DNA of 64,000 bases from Micrasema longulum (lineage: Eukaryota; Arthropoda; Insecta; Trichoptera; Brachycentridae), in contig JAGVSM010003614.1 of NCBI GenBank assembly GCA_022494885.1, positions 1 to 64,000 on the forward strand, read 5' to 3'. The position numbers were made by a program, and so were the translations under genes. This document shows, in pieces, positions 31,162 through 40,844 of the stretch; position 1 is the first letter of the stretch; each line of letters begins with the position of its first letter. The notes below the pieces were generated by a model. That model did not search any database. It was not told the origin of the DNA and saw only the letters and a program-made list of their open reading frames with translations.

Positions 31162-31330
31162 AATTATAATAATAAAAATACTTTATAGTTTTATTCCACT
31201 TTTATTTATAATTTTTTTACCAGTGACCGGGTTTCGTCCTAACCGACATCGTCAGACTGGTAAAAAGACTGGTCACTGGTTAAAAAATTTATAAAAAAAA
31301 TATTTTTAAAGTATTTTTATTATTATAATT
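31162..31330. repeat. 169-bp palindrome around a hammerhead motif
   Basis: The left end AATTATAATAATAAAAATAC then TTTA is the reverse complement of the right end, and ACCAGTGACC near the middle is matched by GGTCACTGGT. The inner arms of the palindrome are imperfect. Inverted or tandem terminal repeats with hammerheads are known for Penelope-like elements. No RT or GIY-YIG domain is seen nearby. Confidence 0.65.
31219..31261 (-). ncRNA. Type I hammerhead ribozyme-like motif with intact core
   Basis: Minus strand, 43 nt: stem I strand ACCAGT, core CTGACGA, stem II (GTC/GAC around GGTTAG, one unpaired T before it), core GAAA, very short stem III (ACC, C, GGT), cleavage triplet GTC, closing stem I strand ACTGGT. 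Stem I pairs 6 of 6. All invariant core bases (CTGANGA, GAAA, TH) are present. Very short stem III is a known trait of hammerheads in Penelope-like retroelements, which may act as dimers. The structure is visible from sequence; activity is inference. Confidence 0.65.
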
Positions 31331-31779
31331 AAAATGCAGTTCCACCAAGAAATGTCAGTAGAAAAACTCAATATATTAATAAATACAAGAGTTTCCGGTT
31401 TTTTGACGAGTTAGACTCTCGAGAATCTGCTAAGTAATCCCAGTAATTCAAGTGACGTACGGGTCATATAATATGTGTGATGTTTAAAATTAAGTTTTGT
31501 GTCGAAGTTAATTTTAGTTTGTTTATTTTCTTTTGTGAAGTTTTATATACACCACAGTGCAGCGTTGGACTTGACATGTTTTCTCTGTTGTTACTTCACT
31601 TTGACATCTCTCGGTCGTTGTCAGTCTGTCCTATGTTATGTTCCGTATGTTCAGTTTTCCATGCGCACTGTGCGCTATGTACATACATAGGCCTATTGCA
31701 GACGGATCGTAGGTACGAATTCACGCAACGCGGTAAAATAACGAAGTTTTTTTTAAATATTTATTTACTTAACAATTTT
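31331..31779. other. No recognisable feature
   Basis: The plus ORFs at 31477-31836 and 31499-31690 are Cys/Phe/Leu-rich with no known domain and overlap a family A end. Confidence 0.45.
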
Positions 31780-31885
31780 TTGAGTATGTCCAAATGTTTT
31801 TTGATTGAACTTAACTTTTTTGTGGACAAGAACTAGATTCAAGCCCCTTGGGAGTTATTAGCATGAATATATTATAACTAGACAA
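31780..31885 (+). mobile_element. Family A outer end
   Basis: TTTTTTGAGTATGTCCAAAT, TGTGGACAAGAACTAGATTC, CAAGCCCCTTGGGAGTTATT and AGCATGAATATATTATAACT match the outer TIR at 24808, 42168 and 51215. Confidence 0.65.
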
Positions 31886-32205
31886 AATAGTATATATTAT
31901 TGTCACCATTCTCAAACAGACTAGGAAACAAATGTACCACAATATCGAAATTTTTAACTCGAGTCTCTGTGAATTCAAATCATCTCTTTATAAATATTTT
32001 ATGATGTTCTATAGTCAATTGACTAATTATTTTCAAAAGCTACTTATACTAATGATCTGGTATTTATTTCTTGTTATTTTTCTTTTTCTTTTTATACCCA
32101 TGTTTTAATATTGTTTTTAAATTTTTGTACACCTAACTAACTTATTATATTGTATATTTTATATTGTAAAAGGCACTTGGGCCGTATAGTAAAAAAAAAA
32201 AAGAG
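31886..32205 (+). mobile_element. LINE 3' tail at 32041-32205; rest not recognised
   Basis: ATACCCATGTTTTAATATTG, ATTTTATATTGTAAAAGGCA then CTTGGGCCGTATAG and an A run end this segment. It matches 54715-54840. No ORF2 remains. Confidence 0.5.
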
Positions 32206-32346
32206 GTGAAGAACATTTTACAGAAGGGAATATAGAAGTCTAAGCATTTATAGACCTTATAAACTGTCATTGGCTGGTTTAAGTGCCCACTTTACACACT
32301 TTTTAACACTCGTCATTCTGCCTATGTTTGAACTTCAATATTCTAT
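32206..32346 (+). mobile_element. Family A left arm
   Basis: GAAGAACATTTTACAGAAGG, AATATAGAAGTCTAAGCATT, ACTGTCATTGGCTGGTTTAA, GTGCCCACTTTACACAC and CTGCCTATGTTTGAAC are the left arm. It is placed directly after the LINE poly(A), so the two inserted or recombined next to each other. Confidence 0.7.
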
Positions 32347-32402
32347 GCAATAATTAGCTTATAGGTGAAGATGTATAATGGGTTTTACATGTTAGTTTGA
32401 TT

Positions 32403-32447
32403 GGTGTCCTGACGAAGAGACGAGTACGTCTTGAAACCGGTGGACAT
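32403..32447 (+). ncRNA. Hammerhead-like motif with defective cleavage triplet
   Basis: Stem I strand GTGTC, core CTGACGA (32409-32415), stem II (AGACG/CGTCT around AGTA), GAAA (32433-32436), short stem III (ACC/GGT), then G at 32442 where A, C or T is required, then the closing strand GACAT. Stem I pairs over five positions with one wobble. The GTG in place of GTH should abolish cleavage. Confidence 0.5.
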
Positions 32448-32581
32448 AAAAAAGTTTGTACGTAGTTATATAAAAATATTAAAAAACATTTAGTGAAATG
32501 TTTGACCACAAAGTTAATGCTTTAAATATTTTATTATATAAATAAGAGACGAGTGATTCCTTTATCCACAAATTTGGAAAA

Positions 32582-32627
32582 TCCAGTGACCGGTTTCATC
32601 GCTTTCGCGACATCTTCGAGACTGGTA
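32582..32627 (-). ncRNA. Hammerhead-like motif with one inserted core base
   Basis: Minus strand: ACCAGT, then CTCGAAGA in place of CTGANGA, stem II (TCGC/GCGA around GAAA), GAAA, stem III (ACC/GGT), GTC, and closing ACTGGA. Stem I pairs over five bases. Apart from the extra C in the core and one end mismatch it copies the motif at 31219-31261. Confidence 0.5.
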
Positions 32628-33585
32628 TCTTTATTAAGGAGTTCAATGTATTTATACAAAACAGAGGTAAGGATAGATAATTCAAAGTTAAATGAAAGTA
32701 AATTAAATAAAGTTATTTTTATCTTAAGGATCATTATCAAAAAAATTCGGGTTAACTAATGAGTTGATATAATGCTATTTTAATGAGTTTAAGTATTTTA
32801 TTTTATTTTTAGTGTCCCATCCTTCGTGAGTGTGATTTTTGAAAATTATGATTTCTGAAAAACAAAGGGTAAAAAATCATTAGTAAAAATATATTACAAT
32901 GGGTAAAGTAATGGAGAATGCACGTGAGTTTATCTGTTCATTAAGTAATTCTACGTCTGGTTTATTTTTTAATCTATTAATTTCGAGAATTTCTAATTTG
33001 TCAAGTTTATATTATTATAAAATAAATTACAATGAACTTCCATCAATAATTTTCACTTACAAACTTAAATGCTTTAAATATTAATAAAAAAAAGTTGTTT
33101 CGGATACTGAAGCATTTTCAAGAATCAAATATGTAAAAAAAATACTTTTTCATTCTGCCAAGATAAGCGTTAATTACGTGTATATTTTATAGAATGTATT
33201 TTTCTCTTTACACGTAAAAGCCACAAAGTTCCATTGAGTTAGTATAAAACATATTTTTAAATTATTACCAAGAACAAATAAAACAATTTACTTATGAAAA
33301 ATAAACATTTAAATTCCGGCGCATTTTAACTAATCACTTTAAATGCTAAATTATATTTGTTTTCTTTTTTTCACATCAATTGCTCGAGGGCTGTTCAACG
33401 GTAACTTTATTAAGAGGAACCGAAAATAATATGATATTTTATGTTTCATCCGCTTTGAAAATCTAAAACAAATTTTCAAAAATTGGATTATGTATGCGGG
33501 ATATAAGAAATTGGTTTTAATATATTTATCTTATTCTGAAACATTATTATTGTCTGGTTGAATTTCCATAAACTATTTACGTATG
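32628..33585. other. No recognisable feature
   Basis: AT-rich. ORFs at 32553-32759 and 32899-33084 have no recognisable domain. Confidence 0.5.
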
Positions 33586-33587
33586 TC

Positions 33588-33712
33588 ATCATCATCATCA
33601 CCCTTTCCACACCCAGTGGTGCTTATGGCACCGCATTTATTAACCGAATGCGGTCTTATTCGATCATCCGTTACATGAAGGTAAGGTGATCAGTCCTTCA
33701 CTTCAGGACCCG
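33588..33712 (-). mobile_element. SINE-1 tail fragment
   Basis: On the minus strand it has GGACTGATCACCTTACCTTC, ATGTAACGGATGATCG, the GGTGCCATAAGCACC-like hairpin and GGAAAGGGTGATGATGATGA, i.e. the 3' half of SINE-1 with its trinucleotide end. The head is missing; family D abuts it. Confidence 0.7.
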
Positions 33713-33840
33713 TATTACAATGGGAAGTTAATATTTAACTTCATTTTATCTTTAAAGTAAAATGGAGTTTTCTGTATAAACTTTTTTTCTAACCATGTTT
33801 TGTTACATGTTACCAAAGAAGATGCTTGAAATTTTCACAC
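33713..33840 (+). repeat. Family D repeat
   Basis: ATTACAATGGGAAGTTAATA, TTTAACTTCATTTTATCTTT, AATGGAGTTTTCTGTATAAA, TAACCATGTTTTGTTACATG and TTACCAAAGAAGATGCTTG match the reverse complement of 24120-24275. Confidence 0.55.
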
Positions 33841-34002
33841 GAATATTTGCTTTTTCGTACATAAATATCGATTTTTCATTATACCGTCTCGATATGTACC
33901 AAAAAGGATTACTAACGCTATCTTTATCGAAGTATATCGAGACTGTACAAACTAAAATCAATATATATATATATATTTTTCTTTTTCATTTTCATTTTGA
34001 GG

Positions 34003-34352
34003 GCCATTTTCAACGAGTTAGAAAAATGGGAATCGAGTTGGGGTAAAGTGGGATTCGAACCACTGTCCTTTAAACCGTAAAGCTCGGGTTTCCTAGGACA
34101 GCGGTGCCCGTATTTTAACGGCCGTAGTGAACATTAATGCGGCTGACAGCCGTCGTAACGGTGACTAGAGAGTGGTTTCCTATAAAAATGGTGTTGATAA
34201 CACCGTTAAAAAATAAAACCACTCTCTAGTCACCACTACGACGGCTGTCCACCGCATCACCGTTCACTACGGCCGTTAAGATACGGGCACCGCTGTCCTA
34301 GGAAATCCTAGCTTAAGTCCGAGACACTAGCCACGGGACTACAATCCGATTC
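34003..34352 (-). mobile_element. SINE-2 interrupted by a 233-bp MITE
   Basis: GAGGGCCATTTTCAACGAGT, GGGAATCGAGTTGGGGTAAA and GTGGGATTCGAACCAC are the SINE-2 body and B box. After the MITE, GTCCGAGACACTAGCCACGG and GACTACAATCCGATTC complete the head. Joining the flanks restores the SINE with one TAA copy. Confidence 0.85.
34081..34313. mobile_element. MITE, 233 bp, about 90-bp TIRs, TAA target duplication
   Basis: The ends AGCTCGGGTTTCCTAGGACA and (reversed) AGCTAGGATTTCCTAGGACA start arms that agree over about 90 bp (GCGGTGCCCGTAT, TTAACGGCCGTAGTGAAC, ACAGCCGTCGTA, TGACTAGAGAGTGGTTT). TAA stands at 34078-34080 and 34314-34316. The 3-bp TWA-type duplication fits PIF/Harbinger, but no transposase is here to prove it. 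Confidence 0.85.
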
Positions 34353-34494
34353 TTATGTACGAAAATTTATATATATATTTGTATGAAAATTCAAAGTATC
34401 CTCTCCGGTAGTGAAAAAATAAACACATTTAAAAGATACTGAAAAAGAACTACTAATATGTTTTAACATCAATATCGATACTGTTTTAAATAAG

Positions 34495-34685
34495 AAAAGG
34501 ATATGAAAGGAGAGGAAAAGAGGAGAGGAACGAATAAAGAAATGTTTATTTAGGCGTGATTTAACAGGGCAACTGTTGAAACATCTTTAATTGTGGATGG
34601 GAGATGATTCCAGAGCCGAGCCCTATGGACAGTATAAGAACTAAAAGACCTGCGTATAGCCAGGGTTTTGGTAATACACGAGTAC
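34495..34685 (-). mobile_element. LINE-b 3' fragment with ORF2 C-terminus
   Basis: Minus-strand translation gives SYTVHRARLWNHLPSTIKDV then STVALLNHA and a stop. AxRLWNxLPxxIKD is the usual last motif of CR1/L2/Jockey-type ORF2. The pyrimidine-rich 3' UTR (purine-rich on plus, 34498-34535) matches 56690-56735. The start meets LINE-G head to head near 34685. Confidence 0.7.
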
Positions 34686-35297
34686 TGAGAATTCTTTATA
34701 ACTCGTTGGTGCGAAGTAGACTCGAGAGTGGCTCGATGATTTGGGGACCGTGTGAATTGAAGTACTCTCGTATGGTGGAGAGGGTTCAGAAGAAATTTCT
34801 TCGGTTTCTCTACATGAGGGAGTGCCGATATTATCCATGGCTTTTTCCCGCTGAGTTTCTCCAGGATGTGCGCGGTTACAACAGGTTGAAGACCAGAAGG
34901 AATGCGTATTTGACGACGCATTTATTTCGATTGTTGCGCGGTATTATTAACAACCCTGAAGTTATGCGGAGCATCAACTAATACGTTCCGGATAAATACC
35001 TTAGTCAGCGTCAACATAGACTGTTCCACATCCCAATATACAAGACCAACCTGCCAATGGATATGCCTGTTGATAAGGCTATCTCTGTGTTAAACAATAT
35101 TACTTTGGAAATCGACATTTTTCACGTCTCTGAGGGAGTTTTTCGTTACAAAATTCTCTTACTTTTTTTACATATTATTCTCAAGATATTATGCACTTAA
35201 TTTTATTTACTTTTTGTTTTTATTTTTTCCATATGTATGAGTGAAGGTACTATATTTTGTAATGTGCATGTATTATAAATTAATAAAATTTAAATTG
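34680..35297 (+). mobile_element. LINE-G: RT C-terminal fragment and 3' UTR
   Basis: The frame encodes RVLRILYNSLVRSRLESGSM, IWGPCELKYSRMVERVQKKF, LRFLYMRECRYYPWLFPAEF and GYNRLKTRRNAYLTTHLFRL, then a stop at 34979-34981. After it the frame continues as PDKYLSQRQHRLFHIP and ALSVLNN-like. VERVQKKFLRFLY and the LxxRR motif are typical of Jockey/CR1-group LINEs. The 3' UTR ends AATTAATAAAATTTAAATTG. A second copy of the UTR lies at 36125-36365. Confidence 0.75.
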
Positions 35298-36124
35298 AAA
35301 TTGCTGTAAAAGAAGGACACCTCATATAATACTGTAATTTACAGAACTAACTTCTGCACTTAGGAGACTTAAACCGCAACCTTATTCTAGGGATTGTTAT
35401 CCTTATTCACCCCTTATTATACTGACTTCCCTTCTGTTGTTGTAACCATTTTCGTACACTGGGGTTACTTCCTTAGTAGGTCGTTATGGCCAGATAATTG
35501 CATGCTACCACCCCATCAGCCCCGTCTCTCGGGAAGAGGTGAAGGAACCACTTAGTATATGAAAAAAAAAAACATTTAATCTGCTTAGGATATAAGGAAT
35601 GCTACTTCACCGCACCGGTGCGGTGCATATTTATTACTTGTCTGCGTTTTTTTCTTTTTAAATTTCATGCATTTACGCCCAGAGAGAATTCACAAAAAAT
35701 AAACGTAAGCACAAACGTAGCCGTAATTAATGAGCGACGTAATTAGAAACCAAATCTTATTAAAATAAGGTAGAATTCATTTCAAAACGCCAAAATTAAA
35801 AAAAATGTTGTTGAACCTTACGAGTTCATTAAAATAAGGGTTTAATGAAATACGCGATGAAATAAAATGCATTAATTTAATTAGTAAATTTGTTTATTTT
35901 TAGCTTAACTTATACGTAACAGTTCTTCAAAGCACGCTGTAGGAACTTTACTTTATGAACTCCAAAGGAATTACAAAAATATAAATAATAATGATCTTAG
36001 AACTTATGAGAACTTAGTCACGGGCAAAAGATGCATCCGAGTACAGCCGAAAGCAATCCGACACATCCCGACCGCAGGTTTTGACTGAACCGATATTTCG
36101 GCCAATTTTTGTACGAAACCGAAA
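35298..36124. other. No recognisable feature
   Basis: Mixed AT-rich sequence. ATATTTCGGCCAATTTTTGT and GAAACCGAAACCGCAG (about 36091-36135) may be a decayed transposon end; no partner is seen. Confidence 0.45.
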
Positions 36125-36365
36125 CCGCAGCAGCATGTTGAACAATATTTCTTGGGACATTGTCATTTTTTACGTCTCTGAGGGAATTTTTCATAGCAAG
36201 ATTCTCTTACTTTTTTAACATATTATTCTCAAGATATTATGTATGCTTACGTGTTATTTTTACATATACCTAATTTTATTGACTTTTTATTTTTTGTATG
36301 AATTAAGATACTCTATTTTGTAATGTTCATATATGCAATCAGTAAGTACCTACTCTCAATATAAA
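36125..36365 (+). mobile_element. LINE-G 3' end, second copy
   Basis: TGTTGAACAATATTTCTTGG, TTTACGTCTCTGAGGGAATT, AAGATTCTCTTACTTTTTTA and ATTATTCTCAAGATATTATG align with 35093-35200, and the end ATATAAAATTGATATTAAGA with 35270-35297. Only the last codons and UTR remain. Confidence 0.7.
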
Positions 36366-36720
36366 ATTGATATTAAGAAATGGATAGTGGAGGTGAGTTG
36401 CGCACGGATCGATGAGTGGATCAAGTCAAATATGTAGGTAAAATGTGTGTACTGTTTATGAAATTTGTTCTATTAGTCTGTATAAATTGGTTACGTTTGT
36501 TATGATTATTTTAGTTTATATTGTTTATTATATTAATGATAATTAGGTTGTTTAGATAAATTACCTATTTGTATTAGTATTATTATGTTAACTTTGTTAA
36601 ATAACTAATTTAAGGCATGTTTCACATTTTGTAAAATGTTTTCCTTGGCACGGGATACCCCAGCACATTTTTAATAAATAAATAAAAATTGAAATTGAAA
36701 ATAATATGCGCGCAAAATAA
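36366..36720 (+). mobile_element. Probable LINE 3' UTR
   Basis: An AT-rich region ends CACGGGATACCCCAGCACAT then TTTTAATAAATAAATAAAAA. This looks like a LINE tail. There is no ORF and the left border is unclear. Confidence 0.4.
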
Positions 36721-36832
36721 CTTTGTTTTTTTTAATATGTAGTTTCATTTAATATATTTTCGTGTATTTTTTTTTTTTTAGCATTGAGAACATTACAGAG
36801 CTTTCAATTCATTTTCAATACATTACAAAATA

Positions 36833-37450
36833 GGTAGTTTTTCAGGCCCAGACCGCGAAACTTCAGAGGAATATTCCATATTTTAAAAAAATCCTTTTTT
36901 TTTTTTCCAAAAAGTCGTTTCAAAAAATTAAAAAATTATGATCTCAAAATGCAGCAAATCTTTAATTTCTCGAACTAGCATCCCTTCCGCAAATCCCTAC
37001 CCCTCCTATAAAAATTGCGATGAAAACGTATTTGACCAATGAAGCTATACGCATCAGATGCGGACAAGGGAATTGGCTGGGTAGGAGAGGTAGGAGTTAA
37101 TGAGGAGACTGCTTGTTCAAGAAATTCGGCCTCCGTGGTGTAGTGGTCAAGACGCTTGACTCACAGACGGAAGGTTCCGGGTTCGATTCCCGGTGAGAAC
37201 ACAAAAATTAAGTGTGATTTTTCTCAAGCCTGGGTGTTCTGTGATGTAATTCACCGCTGTAATTGGGCCTCCTGGCCTGTTGTGGTGCAAAAATAAAATA
37301 AAAAAATTAAGGATTTACTACATTTTGAGATTACATTATTACTAATTTTTTTTTCAATGACTTTTCGGACATTTTCAATGGGATTTCTTTAAAGCTTACC
37401 ATGAGGAAAGGTTTTCTGGAGTTTCGCGGTCTGGCCCTGAAAAACCGTGT
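36833..37450. mobile_element. Mariner-type MITE copy 2 carrying SINE-4
   Basis: The left end GGTAGTTTTTCAGGCCCAGA then CCGCGAAACTTCAGAGGAAT and the reversed right end CACGGTTTTTCAGGGCCAGA then CCGCGAAACTCCAG are TIRs, with TA on both sides (36831-36832, 37451-37452). The interior matches 23047-23615 except for one copy of the 60-bp unit and the inserted SINE at 37129-37304. Confidence 0.8.
37129..37304 (+). mobile_element. SINE-4, full length, inside the MITE
   Basis: GGCCTCCGTGGTGTAGTGGT (A box), TCCGGGTTCGATTCCCGG (B box), GAACACAAAAATTAAGTGTG, CTGTAATTGGGCCTCCTGGC and a terminal AAAATAAAATAAAAAAATT. The uninterrupted site is seen in the sister MITE (GAGAAATTAAGGGTTTAC at about 23478), so AAATT or slightly more is the target duplication. 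Not a tRNA gene: no acceptor stem and a long tail. Confidence 0.85.
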
Positions 37451-37452
37451 AT

Positions 37453-37789
37453 ACATAACAGATTGATTGAATAAAAGAAAAAGAGTCATTTAAAATGAAC
37501 AAACATGTTAGTTTGGAAATTGCCGTCCTAAGAGAAATCCCACTGTCATGAAATATATCAATATGCGAGGCGATATGATTGAATAACACGATTACTCTGC
37601 CTACAGGTATAACCATTGGCAGGTTAATTCTGCATCATGGTAGATAGTCCCACCAATCGGTTAAAAAACTGAACGCCTAAATGAATATTCCTTCTCTACA
37701 ACAATAAGTGGTTGCCCAGCATTCCTAGTAATCGGATATATAAATATATATATATATATATATATGTAATTGGATGAAATAATTTATTG
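37453..37789. other. No gene; (TA)n run
   Basis: A TATATATATATATATATATA run lies at about 37741-37766. The rest has no repeat partner. Confidence 0.5.
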
Positions 37790-38500
37790 TATCCTTTTTT
37801 GCTTTCTCCCTTACTGATACTTATCTTTATTTCCGCTTTTTATATTTTGATATTTTGTTATATTTTTTTTGTCGTTTAAACCGTTTTTTGTGCTTTATTG
37901 ATCATTTAATTTATACTTTATATATCAAATGTAAATTATTATAACAATTTTATTTATGTACTATATTATACATGCTATTGATTTTAAAGATATTATTATT
38001 TTGTATACTGGTTTATGTTTGTTAGTTCATTGGTATGATTTATATTCTATTACTTTTATAAGTTTTTAATACTTTTACGTAGATTAATATTTTTAAATTT
38101 AATTGTTATTTTTAATATGTAATTATTATTCTCGAAGTATTTGGATTGCTTTTTTTTCAATTTTTATATTGTATCATTTTCGATTATTAATTATTATAAT
38201 TTACTTAATAGTTTTTTGTTGTTAATTATTATGGCTTTTTTATAATATTTGAGTTCTTATGATTTACCCAAATATTTTATTGTGAGGGCCGTTTTCAACG
38301 AGTTGTAAATAACTAATAAAATGGGAATCAAGTAGGGGTAGAGTGGGATTCGAACCACAGACCTTTGGTCCGTGAGTCCGATACACTGGGACACCTGAGC
38401 CACGGGATCACAACCCGATCCTTAACAAGAACACAGCCTAAAAAGCTGTAATATGTTGGATACAAATGTAATTTGAAACGAATAAATACACAAATACATT
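37790..38500 (+). mobile_element. LINE 3' UTR carrying SINE-2
   Basis: A very AT-rich region leads to ACACAGCCTAAAAAGCTGTA then ATATGTTGGATACAAATGTA. This resembles GCATAGCCTAAAAAGCCTTA then ATAAGTTCATAAATATTTAA at 44580-44620. Both look like the ends of one LINE family. SINE-2 (38283-38427) sits just before the end. Confidence 0.5.
38283..38427 (-). mobile_element. SINE-2
   Basis: GAGGGCCGTTTTCAACGAGT, GGGAATCAAGTAGGGGTAGA, GTGGGATTCGAACCAC and GAGCCACGGGATCACAACCC. It is complete from head to the GTTGAAAACGGCCCTC end, and the A-box region has a few extra bases. Confidence 0.8.
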
Positions 38501-38576
38501 TGATATTTTGATATTAATAACAATAACATATTTTTAAACCCTGGTTTCGAAGCGGTTCTTTTTTTCTAAGCTTTTC

Positions 38577-38842
38577 TGTCGGCCTCGTGGTGTAGTGGTC
38601 AGGACATTTGCATACCAAGCAAGAGGTCTCGGGTTCGATTCTCGACATGGCTGACATAAAATATTTGTTTAAAAAGGTATTTTACGCCAGAATATTTCAT
38701 AGTCTCTGGACTGGCACCTAAAACGTAAGACTAACAATTTTACCTTCGTGTAACAAAAATGATCACGTTTCACTGCAATTTATATACCATCAGGGTGCCC
38801 TATGCACCATTAGGTGCAGAAAGGGAATGATGATGATGATGG
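38577..38842 (+). mobile_element. SINE-1, full length
   Basis: Head CCTCGTGGTGTAGTGGTCAG, B box CTCGGGTTCGATTCTCG, body ATATTTCATAGTCTCTGGAC and TGGCACCTAAAACGTAAGAC, a GTGCCCTATGCACC hairpin-like segment and the end AGGGAATGATGATGATGATG. This is the best reference copy in the window. Family E is not upstream. Confidence 0.85.
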
Positions 38843-39180
38843 TTTCTAAGCTCCGTAGAAATTCGCGCATATCGTATGTTGTGATATTTCATCGTTTGTA
38901 GTGCGAAGGTTCGGAGTCGCTCAGTGCATTTTAATACAAAATTCTCACTGCCAAATAACGGGCCCATTCACCTGATTTATTACCTCGCGATCTTATCCAA
39001 CACTTGTAACGTACGTTTGCTAACTCTTAACTAAATCACATAACAATACTCTACGCAGAACAGCTCACTAACTTCCACATCAAAATATCTCAGACCTTCA
39101 GTAGGCTGGCGAGCAGGCGTGCGTTAGGTATTTCATGCGATGCACAAACACGTTTTTCGTAGGTAGGTGTATCTACAAAA
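38843..39180. other. No recognisable feature
   Basis: Less AT-rich than average but without a partner or ORF of note. Confidence 0.45.
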
Positions 39181-40507
39181 GAGATGAAACGGATATCCGG
39201 TAACTATCCGGTATACGGCCTAATTTTACTATCCAGCCGGATACCGGATAGTAGCTCAATATCTGGCGAATACCTAATATTCATTGAACTGCGAAAACAC
39301 TTGATTGATTCAATGATATCGACCATATTTGGGGAAAAGAATAGAACCTTCATTATTTGAATAACTGACTTTTTACATCAAAACGTTCGTCAGTAATCAG
39401 TTTGAAGAAAAAAAATCACCCATAAATAAACAATGTTTATATCATTTATTGTTTCAGAATTTACTTTGTGGAAAAACATTTTGAATTTATTAAAATTAAA
39501 AAAAACACCCTGTTATTTATACCTGATGATAGGTAATACAGAATACCTGACACTTGTAGTGTTATTATATATTATTGGTAAAAATTCCAATGAGTTTTAT
39601 TATTTTATTTTTTATATATATTTGGACCCTGTATTTAGTAGCCTTACGTGTCATGTACAAGGCTAAGGTACTCGGAAAATTTTTTTTTTTTGTTTGTCTT
39701 GGAAATGGAATGTTCGATCACTGATTTTGGTTTATTACCTTTATGAGTCCAATCACCATTGTTGCAAAGTTCAAGAACAATGGCGCGTGATAACTACTTT
39801 TAACTACAGTGTGGATATCTGTTAAGGATATTCCATCTTTCCTGCATTCTGCTTCAAGATTATGGCGTTGCAAACTGAAAAATGGGCACTGAAATAACAG
39901 ATGTTCTATACTCTGTGAAGAATTATCATCGCATGGACAATAGTCATCATTCCTTAATTTAAACCTATATAGATAACTTATCATGGCTCCGTGTCCGGTA
40001 AAAATTTTTGTCATTTCGAAAGTACTTTGGTGATGATGACGGAAGTTTGCTGCATCAGCCAGCGTTGGAAAAAACATGTTATTGATTTTACCTGTAGAAG
40101 AAGCGCGGTAATGATCCTCCCAACGCTGCTGCGTATTTTGTTTTATACAGCGTTTAGCAAAGCTAAGGGGAAATTCTGAGAAAAAATGAGTTTTATTTGT
40201 TATTGCGTATTTTAAAACTTATTTTTCATTAAAAAATATGAAGAAAAATGAAGCCCAAGGGGTGAAACTACCAAAAATCATTATAATTATTAAATTAATA
40301 AACTTATTAACCATACGGATATGCAACTCATTGATCGATAAGTGGTCATTAAAATATCGTGAAAATATTTAAGACCCTTTTTACTTAACCCATTAAAAGT
40401 TTTGTTTTAATTATGATAGAAAATTTATATCTATATGCAGGATATCCAGCTATCCGGCTCAGGGACTTGCAAATATACGGTATCCGGCCATTATCCGTTT
40501 TATCACT
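39181..40507. mobile_element. hAT-like non-autonomous element carrying a LINE
   Basis: The left end GAGATGAAACGGATATCCGG and the reversed right end AGTGATAAAACGGATAATGG then CCGGATACC resemble each other. Both have repeated ATCCGG/CCGGAT subterminal boxes (39193-39255 and 40440-40490). Such boxes are common in hAT MITEs. The target duplication is not clear. A LINE fragment (39681-40172) occupies much of the interior. Confidence 0.55.
39681..40172 (-). mobile_element. I/R1-type LINE fragment: RNase H region C-terminus
   Basis: Minus-strand translation runs QRWEDHYRASSTGKINNMFF-like, then IFTGHGAMISYLYRFKLRND, DYCPCDDNSSQSIEHLLFQC and PFFSLQRHNLEAEC. TGHGxxxxYLxRFxxxxxxxCPCG...EHxxFxCP is the conserved end of the RNase H segment in I/R1/Loa-group LINEs. 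The frame is open for about 119 codons to a stop at 39718-39720. A poly(A) tail follows on the minus strand (T run at 39681-39692). It is 5'-truncated, but this piece has no stops. Confidence 0.8.
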
Positions 40508-40844
40508 AATCGACAATACCCCAATCGATGCAACGTGCGACAGAAAATAATTATTTACTCCATAAAAAATATATGAAAATCGCGCACAGCAAAATCAAAT
40601 AGAAAATTGAAAATAAATTGGTTTTTAATTTATTAATTTTCGAACTTTCCTGATGAATGAATAATTATTGGATTAGTCTTGTAACAGTATATTTTATTTC
40701 AGATCATGCAGCATCTTATTGCGGGATAGAAGGGGTGAAAACATTTTGACTCTGGTAAGGATTTACACTTTTCAATGATATAGCCTCTTAATATAATTAT
40801 AAGATATCACTTAATTAGTCTACGTCTGGAAGGATGAAAAATAC
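40508..40844. other. No recognisable feature
   Basis: AT-rich with no repeat partner. Confidence 0.4.

Noticed and set aside
34604..34981. Single 125-codon host gene
   Set aside because: The first codons are antisense LINE-b and the rest is the C-terminal region of another LINE; the junction at about 34685 is where two fragments meet head to head.
37129..37210. Possible functional tRNA gene with good A and B boxes
   Set aside because: No paired acceptor stem, a long conserved non-tRNA body and an A-rich tail, and dispersed copies show it is a SINE. The same reasoning applies to 1187, 2311, 2739 and 38577.
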